From JAHEJB01 sp041748175 (GTDB lineage Bacteria; Bacteroidota; Rhodothermia; Rhodothermales; Rubricoccaceae), in the NCBI GenBank assembly GCA_041748175.1, contig JBGTDU010000055.1, positions 1 to 5,283 on the forward strand: 5,283 nucleotides of DNA, in the 5' to 3' direction. A model generated the notes under the pieces. It ran no database searches. It had not been told where the DNA came from and saw only the letters and a program-made list of their open reading frames with translations. Positions 1 through 5,283 of the stretch are shown piece after piece; within the stretch, counting starts at the first letter, position 1; each line of letters starts with the position of its first letter. A program made the translations under genes and the position numbers.

Positions 1-1631
1 CCCTCGAAATAGCAGGTGACCTCGCGGGTCTGGCCTGCCCCAACCTGGATGGTGGTCTGCTTCTGCCCGTATTGAGGATGGCTAAAGGTGACGGAATGTG
101 AACCAGCGGGAACGGACAGCCGCCCCGATCCGCTTGCGCTCTGGCCTGCCGCGCGAATTGATCCAGTGGGTACCGCGCGAAGGACAAGCGTGCCCATGGC
201 CTGCTCTGAAGGTTGCGTGGCCGGAGGATCGCGCGAAGCGGAGGGTGGAGGACCGGCTGACGGCAACCTCGTCGGCGGCGGCGCAGAAATATCCTGCAGG
301 GGCGATTGGCTGGGCGGCGATCCTTCGCCCTGCGCCAGCGGCATGTCATCGGCGGATCCGACCGGATTGCCCGCGGCCGGTTGGAAGACCAGCGCGAGCT
401 GCCGAATGTCGCCCGCGCTCATCGCCACAACCGTATCGACGGGAAGAAACCCCGGAAGCCGAAAAGCGACCGCGATGGAACCCGGAGCAACCGCGACATC
501 CACGAATGGGGAAACACCGATCAGGGAATCACCCAGATAAACTGCCGCGCCTTGCGGTGAGGTGGAAACAGCAAGTCGGCTCAGCCCATCTTCTCCGGAA
601 TCGGAGTTGCGTGAGGCGAGGAGGAACCAGGACAGCGCAATGGTTAACAGCGCCGCCATCGCTGCGGGGACGTACATGGGTACCCGCAACTTGCTGACAG
701 CGGGCCGCGCCGACGGGACAACAAGATCCGCGGCCAGTACTGGCGCGATAGGCGCGCCCAACGGTTTCGTTGCTTCAGTGGCCGCAACGACAGGGTTTGT
801 CAAGTCTGTGGTCTTGCCTTCGCCCTCCGGCGCCAGGTCCAGAAGGAGAGCCTCAGCCGTCTGATAGCGGGCCTCCGGATCTTTCGCGAGGCAGCGCTGA
901 ATTACCGCGATAACGGGCGCTGCGACACCGCGCCGCGCGAGCACCTCGTAGTCAGGCTCCGTGTAGAGGACATCGAACAGGAGAGCGCCTTCATACGGCG
1001 ATGCAAAGGGCCGTCGGCCGGCAAGCATTTCGTAAAAAAGCACGCCGAGTGCCCACAGGTCGCTGCGCGCATCTGCCTTGCCGTGAGCCTGCTCGGGCGC
1101 CATGTATTCCAGTGTACCTATGGACGAGCCGGTTTTCGTGAGCGCCACACCCCCGACCTTCGCGATACCGAAATCCAGCAGCTTCACAACGCCTGCCTCG
1201 GTAATCATGATGTTGGACGGTTTGATATCGCGGTGGACAATGCCCTCCGCATGGGCCGCCGCCAGCCCACAGACGATCTGGAACGTCAATTCTTGCGCTT
1301 CACCGAGCGAAATGCCGCCCTCTTGCATGCGCTCCCGAAGCGACTGCCCCTTGTAGCACGCCATGGCGATGAAGATTCTGCCTTCTTCCGTTTCGCCAAC
1401 GTCATAAATCGTGCAAATGTTGATGTGATCGAGCGCCGCTGCCGCCCGCGCCTCGACAAGCAGGCGCTCGCGCGCGGTCTCGTCGTGGCCTGTCTGGTCC
1501 GGCAGAAACTTGAGCGCGGCGTAGCGGTCGAGCGTAACGTTAAGCGCCCGGTAAACGACGCCCATGCCGCCTTCCCCAAGTTGGTTGAGGAGACGGTACT
1601 GGCCGATCATGGTGCCTTCGCGCAACTGCAT
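1..1631 (-). CDS. Membrane-anchored Hanks-type serine/threonine protein kinase with PEGA-like repeats, C-terminus beyond the window
   Basis: Transfers phosphate from ATP to Ser/Thr of target proteins. The reading frame gives 543 residues with no stop before the left edge, so the gene is partial. The kinase domain spans about residues 12-266 and the key positions are intact: glycine-rich loop GEGGMGVVY (19-27), ATP lysine K41, probable helix-C glutamate E60, catalytic HRDIKPSN (133-140), DFG (153-155) and APE (178-180). The activation loop holds T165, T167, S169, S170 and T173, likely autophosphorylation sites. After a linker there is one hydrophobic helix (about 318-340), then a PEGA-like repeat (about 351-417), a Pro/Ser-rich linker (about 431-478) and a second PEGA-like stretch (about 480-543). 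The inferred topology is kinase inside, repeats outside. The ATG lies 6 bases after the cyclase stop, with only a weak GAG upstream, which suggests translational coupling. Met8, behind GAAGG, is an alternative start. The kinase assignment is firm; the PEGA assignment is by pattern; substrates are unknown. Confidence 0.93.
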   Translation of the reverse strand, partial: MQLREGTMIGQYRLLNQLGEGGMGVVYRALNVTLDRYAALKFLPDQTGHDETARERLLVEARAAAALDHINICTIYDVGETEEGRIFIAMACYKGQSLRERMQEGGISLGEAQELTFQIVCGLAAAHAEGIVHRDIKPSNIMITEAGVVKLLDFGIAKVGGVALTKTGSSIGTLEYMAPEQAHGKADARSDLWALGVLFYEMLAGRRPFASPYEGALLFDVLYTEPDYEVLARRGVAAPVIAVIQRCLAKDPEARYQTAEALLLDLAPEGEGKTTDLTNPVVAATEATKPLGAPIAPVLAADLVVPSARPAVSKLRVPMYVPAAMAALLTIALSWFLLASRNSDSGEDGLSRLAVSTSPQGAAVYLGDSLIGVSPFVDVAVAPGSIAVAFRLPGFLPVDTVVAMSAGDIRQLALVFQPAAGNPVGSADDMPLAQGEGSPPSQSPLQDISAPPPTRLPSAGPPPSASRDPPATQPSEQAMGTLVLRAVPTGSIRAAGQSASGSGRLSVPAGSHSVTFSHPQYGQKQTTIQVGAGQTREVTCYFE

Positions 1632-1637
1632 AGCTCA

Positions 1638-2816
1638 TCAGGCAAGTCGGAAAAGGCGGAGAGATTGCGAGCGGCCACGAATGAGACACTCGCCCAGATC
1701 ATCCGCCGGATATTGGCCCGGCGAGACGCGGTCCCAGACGGATGCGGAGACGAGCACCTGCGAATGTTTTTCCTTGTTCATCTGCTCGATCCGCGCAGCC
1801 ACGTTCACAACATCGCCGGTGACCTTGTACTCCTTGTGATCCTCAGAGCCAATCGTGCCGGCCACAACCTCACCCGCGTGCAGGCCAATTCCCACGCGAG
1901 TGGGTGGCAAACGGCCGGTCTGGCATTCCGCTTCGACGCGCTCAATGATTGCAAGGGAAGCGGCTACGGCACGCTCGCAGTCGTCAACCCTTGAAATCGG
2001 TGCTCCAAAGACCGCCATGAATCCATCGCCGAGCAACTGATGGACGATTCCGCTGCGCTCGGCCACCGCAGCAATCGTAATGGCAAAGATCGCGTTGAGA
2101 TAGGCTACGACATCCTCTGGTTGCGACGTCTCGGAATACGTCGTAAACCCTCGCAGATCCATAAACATGATACAGGCGTGTTGCCGCCGCCCCGGCGGAT
2201 CGACCTCGTGACGCAGCAACTCATCTACGACAGCAGGGGCGGTGTACCGCCCGAAGACATTGCGAATCCGATCCCGATCCTCATGAGCCTTCGCGGCATC
2301 GATGATCTGGGCCGATTGCGCCGCGATGATCGTCAACAGGCGGGCGTCGCCTTCCGAGAATTCGCCCTCGCCAATCTTGTTGAAGAGAGACAATACGCCA
2401 AGAAGACGGCCCTGCGAAACTAGCGGGACGCAGAGCACGGATCGGACGGATTCATCCCACTCAAATTTTCCGAATAACGCATGCGATTTTGGCTCCGAGA
2501 CGCGGAGCGGCTGTCTGTTGCTACTCATCCACGCCAACAATGCTTCGTCCGGCCGGAGGGCGATCTTTCCGTTCTTGTGCATCGCTGTCCGAACGAGCGT
2601 TGCGGGAGCCGTCACACCCTGGTCTTCCATGAGGGTTACAACTCCTTGCTCGGCCTCCAGAGCCCGAAGAGAACGACGGACGAGCGTGCCAATAATCTTT
2701 TCTACATCTCTTGCCCGCGCCGTATCCACGGCCAATTCGTTGAGCAGCCGAAGCTCGTCGAGCGCACGACGAAGCTCCTTAATTTCTGCCGGACTCTGGC
2801 TGTCGCCAACTTCCAA
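1638..2816 (-). CDS. GAF-domain class III adenylate/guanylate cyclase
   Basis: Predicted soluble signalling enzyme of 392 residues that makes a cyclic nucleotide from a nucleoside triphosphate. An N-terminal helix (about 9-40) leads into a GAF sensor domain (about 24-176, ligand unknown). A connecting helix containing FGRYTAPAVVDELL (188-201) resembles the transducing element before many bacterial cyclase domains. The catalytic domain covers about 213-390. Metal-binding aspartates are present at D220 (FMDLRGFT) and D264 (LLGDGFMAVFGAP). The transition-state residues N338 and R342 are present in VVNVAARIE with standard spacing. The purine-selecting positions are unusual: Q260 replaces the usual Lys and K331 the usual Asp/Thr, so ATP versus GTP preference cannot be read from the sequence. 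Translation starts at TTG behind GGAGG; there is no in-frame ATG before residue 63, which lies inside the GAF domain. It is the first gene of a two-gene unit with the kinase. The fold is certain; activity and product are inferred. Confidence 0.93.
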   Translation of the reverse strand: MEVGDSQSPAEIKELRRALDELRLLNELAVDTARARDVEKIIGTLVRRSLRALEAEQGVVTLMEDQGVTAPATLVRTAMHKNGKIALRPDEALLAWMSSNRQPLRVSEPKSHALFGKFEWDESVRSVLCVPLVSQGRLLGVLSLFNKIGEGEFSEGDARLLTIIAAQSAQIIDAAKAHEDRDRIRNVFGRYTAPAVVDELLRHEVDPPGRRQHACIMFMDLRGFTTYSETSQPEDVVAYLNAIFAITIAAVAERSGIVHQLLGDGFMAVFGAPISRVDDCERAVAASLAIIERVEAECQTGRLPPTRVGIGLHAGEVVAGTIGSEDHKEYKVTGDVVNVAARIEQMNKEKHSQVLVSASVWDRVSPGQYPADDLGECLIRGRSQSLRLFRLA

Positions 2817-2820
2817 AATT

Positions 2821-2825
2821 CCTCC
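2821..2825 (-). promoter_or_regulatory. Ribosome-binding site of the cyclase gene, supporting a TTG start
   Basis: On the minus strand GGAGG (extending to GGAGGAA) lies four bases before the TTG at 2816-2814. This is a strong Shine-Dalgarno match with slightly short spacing. It decides the start, because no in-frame ATG or GTG lies nearby. Confidence 0.65.
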
Positions 2826-2892
2826 GAAAACAACGGTGTGCGTAGCTACTGGAGCGGATGTCCCTCAAATAGCGCCGGGGGGACGCAGCTCA

Positions 2893-2921
2893 ATAGTATG
2901 GCTCACCTCGTTTAGAATCAA
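2893..2921 (-). promoter_or_regulatory. Putative sigma70-type promoter for the cyclase-kinase unit
   Basis: Read on the minus strand, TTGATT (2921-2916) and TACTAT (2898-2893) are separated by exactly 17 bases. Each hexamer matches the consensus at four of six positions. Transcription would start near 2886, leaving an untranslated leader of about 70 bases before the TTG start codon. The position and spacing fit, but the hexamers are imperfect and the host's promoter consensus is unknown. Confidence 0.4.
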
Positions 2922-3164
2922 CCCCCCTGGTTCCACCGCGTTTTTCGTGCCTTCCTCTGCCGGCGGAATCTCCCTCAATCTTGAGACTTCAAACAAGGAA
3001 ACAAACGTCGGCGAGTTCACCCGGCTCAGAACAAACCCTTGGATTCACAATTCCTCGGCATGAATCGGGGATACGGGCCAAAGGCAAGGGGTTATCTTCG
3101 GCTTTTATGCATTTCCAGCCCGGATCGTACGTTTTCGGGGCATCTCAACTCCCAAAGTTTCTGT

Positions 3165-4769
3165 ATGACTACGCCCGATTCCGTGCTTCGCGACTTGGCC
3201 TCACTTGGACTAGCTGCGACGCAAAATGTCTTCTACAACCTCCCTCCCGCTGAACTTTTTGAAATCGCCGTTCGAAGGGAAGAAGGTCGCCTGACGAAGT
3301 ACGGCCCACTGGCCGCTCGCACGGATCCGCACACAGGCCGAAGCCCGAACGACCGGTTTGTGGTGCGCGAGGAGTCAAGCGCAGATCAGGTTGGCTGGGG
3401 AAAGACAAACAAGGCGGTCAGCACCCAGCTTTTTGATCGGCTTCTTGGAGGTATGGGCGAGCACGCGAACGGGCGGGACGTATTCGTCCTCGATTGCTAC
3501 GCGGGAGCTGATCCGCGCTATCGTATCAAGGTGCGGGTGATCACCGAAAAGGCATGGCACAGCATCTTTGCCCACAACATGTTTCTACGGCCTGCCGATG
3601 GGGACAACCTGGCCGACTTTGCGCCGGATTTTACGGTCATCGATTTGTGCGAGTTCAAGGCACCTCAGGAGGACGGATTGAACTCTGGCACGTTCATCCT
3701 TCTGAACCTCGGGCGTGGCCTTGTTCTCATCGGCGGAACCCATTACGCGGGTGAAATCAAGAAGTCGATTTTCTCGGCCTTGAATTACGTCTTGCCTCAG
3801 AAGAGCGTCTTCCCAATGCACTGCTCGGCGAATATGAGCCCGGACGGCGAAGCGGCCGTGTTTTTTGGGCTCTCCGGTACGGGCAAAACAACACTATCGG
3901 CGGATGCCTCGCGGACGCTCATCGGCGACGACGAGCACGGCTGGAGCGACGACGGCATCTTCAACTTCGAAGGAGGTTGTTATGCGAAGGCCATCAACCT
4001 TTCTGCGGAGGGCGAGCCTGAGATCTACGAGACGACGAGGCAGTTCGGCACGATCGTCGAAAACGTTATGCTCAACGATGACCATTCCATCGACTTCGAC
4101 GACGCGACGATTACCGAGAACACGCGCCTCTCTTATCCAATCTGGATGATCCCCAACGCGTCGGAAACGGGGATGGGCGGCCATCCGAAGAGGGTGATAT
4201 TTCTCACGGCGGACGCGTTCGGTGTCCTCCCCCCGATCAGCAAGCTGACGCCGGAGCAGGCGATGTACCACTTTCTTAGTGGCTACACGGCTAAGGTTGC
4301 CGGGACGGAGCGCGGCGTCAAAGAACCACAGGCTACCTTCTCGGCGTGCTTCGGCGAACCATTTATGGTGCTGCCTCCGTTCCGCTATGCCGAAATGCTC
4401 GGCGAAAAGATCCGCACGCACGACGCGCGGGTGTTTCTCGTCAACACGGGCTGGACGGGCGGCCCGTATGGCACTGGCAGCCGCATGAAACTGGACTATA
4501 CACGCGAGATGGTGAACGCCGTGCTCAATGGCGACCTGGACGACGCCGAAACGACAACCGACCCATTTTTTGGACTCATGATTCCGACCCGGATTGATGG
4601 CGTCCCTCCGGAAGTTCTCAACCCGCGCGGGACGTGGGAAAGCACCGACGCCTACGACGCAAAGGCGCGGCAGCTTGCCGAAATGTTTGCGGCGAACTTC
4701 GAGAAATACGCGGACAGCGTATCAAGCGCGGTACTCTCTGCGGGGCCGACGACGACTGCGGCCACCTGA
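3165..4769 (+). CDS. pckA: Phosphoenolpyruvate carboxykinase (ATP)
   Basis: Catalyses oxaloacetate + ATP = PEP + ADP + CO2 in the cytoplasm, the first committed step of gluconeogenesis from TCA-cycle intermediates. The 534-residue product is full length for the family (the E. coli enzyme is about 540). Visible motifs are the substrate-binding HTGRSPNDRF (56-65, with R59), YAGEIKK (194-200, with metal ligand K200), MHCSAN with metal ligand H219, the P-loop GLSGTGKT (235-242, with K241), and LIGDDEHGW (252-260, with D256). NTRLSYP (319-325) carries the conserved arginine R321. NTGWTGGPYGTGSR (427-440) is the usual C-terminal nucleotide-site segment. The P-loop and the LIGDDEHGW signature mark the ATP-dependent rather than the GTP-dependent class. 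I chose ATG 3165 because homology-like sequence begins there; upstream starts at TTG 3039 and ATG 3060 are open. No good Shine-Dalgarno precedes any of them. It appears monocistronic and converges on the next gene. Confidence 0.97.
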   Translation: MTTPDSVLRDLASLGLAATQNVFYNLPPAELFEIAVRREEGRLTKYGPLAARTDPHTGRSPNDRFVVREESSADQVGWGKTNKAVSTQLFDRLLGGMGEHANGRDVFVLDCYAGADPRYRIKVRVITEKAWHSIFAHNMFLRPADGDNLADFAPDFTVIDLCEFKAPQEDGLNSGTFILLNLGRGLVLIGGTHYAGEIKKSIFSALNYVLPQKSVFPMHCSANMSPDGEAAVFFGLSGTGKTTLSADASRTLIGDDEHGWSDDGIFNFEGGCYAKAINLSAEGEPEIYETTRQFGTIVENVMLNDDHSIDFDDATITENTRLSYPIWMIPNASETGMGGHPKRVIFLTADAFGVLPPISKLTPEQAMYHFLSGYTAKVAGTERGVKEPQATFSACFGEPFMVLPPFRYAEMLGEKIRTHDARVFLVNTGWTGGPYGTGSRMKLDYTREMVNAVLNGDLDDAETTTDPFFGLMIPTRIDGVPPEVLNPRGTWESTDAYDAKARQLAEMFAANFEKYADSVSSAVLSAGPTTTAAT

Positions 4770-4809
4770 TCAATAAAGCAAACGCCCCACTCCTCCAGGC
4801 AATTTGGCC

Positions 4810-5283
4810 TTATCCGAACACAGCCGCCAACACCAAGGCTAGCGTAAACCCGCCGAGGAGAAGTACACCGCCGTAGATCCAACCGAGCAACAGTGCCTTG
4901 AGCACCGTCTTGAACCAACCCTGCTCGTAAACACGTTTCTGGGCAAGATAGAAATAGATCGGGATGATGAGCACGAGTCCTGAAGCTGCAAACACGAGCC
5001 ATCCGGACAGCGTGCTGAACCCGATGACGGCAACGATGACCGCAAAAACGACGAATGAAAAGGCGTGCGTGTGTAGAGCGAAGACGAGGTGCTCGGTGTA
5101 GTACCACGCTCGGCGGAGATAGATCAACTTGAGCAACAGGGCGAACATCGGCAACAGCAGGAACATCACCACGGGTAGCCGGTCGATCGTGTCGCGGAAG
5201 AAATCAGCAAGAGCACCGACTTTGGCTTCATTGGTGGGAGCCTCCGTCATCCGATGCACTGCGTCGCTTCGAGCCATCCATTC
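4810..5283 (-). CDS. DUF3667-like polytopic membrane protein, N-terminus beyond the window
   Basis: The 157 visible residues end at a TAA at 4812-4810, and the frame remains open through the right edge. There is an ATG at 5277, but two more sense codons precede it inside the window. As I know the family, DUF3667 proteins carry a longer N-terminal part, usually with a zinc-ribbon-like Cys motif, so I treat this as the C-terminal portion. Numbering from that Met, a soluble stretch (1-33) is followed by four hydrophobic segments at about 35-54, 72-88, 91-111 and 129-152. The family-like hallmark is YYTEHLVFALHTHAF (59-73) after LLLPMFALLLKLIYLRR. Its function is unknown. It converges on pckA with a 40-base gap, so no functional link is implied. 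An independent short protein starting at 5277 cannot be excluded. Confidence 0.8.
   Translation of the reverse strand, partial: EWMARSDAVHRMTEAPTNEAKVGALADFFRDTIDRLPVVMFLLLPMFALLLKLIYLRRAWYYTEHLVFALHTHAFSFVVFAVIVAVIGFSTLSGWLVFAASGLVLIIPIYFYLAQKRVYEQGWFKTVLKALLLGWIYGGVLLLGGFTLALVLAAVFG

Larger units (their letters stand above)
2817..3164. other. Divergent intergenic region between the cyclase and pckA
   Basis: This stretch of about 350 bases separates two divergently transcribed genes. It holds the cyclase ribosome-binding site and the putative minus-strand promoter. Apart from these I see only a short inverted repeat, CTCAA-TC-TTGAG at 2974-2985, and no convincing CRP-type palindrome, riboswitch or small gene. 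The frame of pckA stays open upstream to a TTG at 3039, but the residues encoded between 3039 and 3164 do not look like PEP carboxykinase. A plus-strand promoter for pckA must presumably lie here, but none stands out. Confidence 0.6.

Noticed and set aside
98..697. 199-codon plus-strand open frame, with other overlapping plus-strand frames from 88 to 864
   Set aside because: They are antisense to the kinase C-terminal half; composition is Arg/Pro/Ala-rich, as expected for shadow frames in GC-rich DNA.
1286..1579. 97-codon minus-strand open frame
   Set aside because: It sits in another frame inside the kinase catalytic domain, whose own frame carries every kinase motif.
1083..1994. 303-codon plus-strand open frame
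   Set aside because: It lies antisense to well-supported kinase and cyclase coding sequence, crosses the junction of the two genes and has no recognisable domain.
2890..2918. Plus-strand TCAATA-17-TAGAAT as a pckA promoter
   Set aside because: The -10 matches five of six bases but the -35 only three, and it would leave a leader of about 240 bases; it also overlaps the better minus-strand promoter.
2302..3063. 253-codon plus-strand open frame running out of the cyclase into the intergenic region
   Set aside because: Ser/Arg-rich low-complexity translation, antisense to the GAF domain, with no recognisable motif.
2817..3164. CRP/cAMP operator linking the cyclase to pckA
   Set aside because: Single TCACA-like half-sites occur, but no TGTGA-N6-TCACA arrangement was found.
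3894..4421. 175-codon minus-strand open frame inside pckA
   Set aside because: Antisense shadow of a clear pckA coding sequence; Arg-rich and without domain features.
4770..4812. Bidirectional terminator in the convergent gap
   Set aside because: Only a four-base stem (AGGC/GCCT at 4797-4810) with no T-run is visible, which is too weak to call.

Overview
The window comes from a moderately GC-rich bacterium with ordinary chromosomal content. A Hanks-type kinase with PEGA-like repeats, a class III nucleotidyl cyclase, an ATP-type PEP carboxykinase and a DUF3667-like membrane protein would fit environmental phyla such as Gemmatimonadota, Acidobacteriota or their relatives. The sequence alone does not settle the phylum. 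I see no rRNA, tRNA, CRISPR array, transposase, integrase or phage gene.

Layout. The left half, from about 2921 down to 1, is a minus-strand signalling unit. A GAF-domain class III cyclase (2816 to 1638) starts at TTG behind a GGAGG ribosome-binding site and a plausible sigma70-type promoter. Six bases after its stop codon, a membrane-anchored serine/threonine protein kinase begins at 1631 and runs off the left edge without a stop. This kinase is easy to miss in an ORF scan because its stop codon is outside the window. Next comes a divergent intergenic region of about 350 bp (2817-3164). A complete plus-strand ATP-dependent PEP carboxykinase (pckA, 3165-4769) follows, then a 40-bp convergent gap. 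The C-terminal part of a minus-strand polytopic membrane protein resembling DUF3667 (4810-5283) is cut by the right edge.

How the genes may work together. The spacing of the cyclase and kinase implies co-transcription and probably translational coupling. One protein would sense a ligand through GAF and make a cyclic nucleotide; the other would phosphorylate proteins and carries a transmembrane helix and extracytoplasmic repeats. pckA supplies PEP from oxaloacetate for gluconeogenesis. It faces away from the signalling pair and shares its upstream region, so common control is possible but is not shown by the sequence.

No clear new system was found. The most interesting points are the non-canonical purine-selecting residues of the cyclase (Gln260 and Lys331, where adenylyl cyclases usually have Lys and Asp or Thr) and the tight pairing of the cyclase with a PEGA-like kinase.
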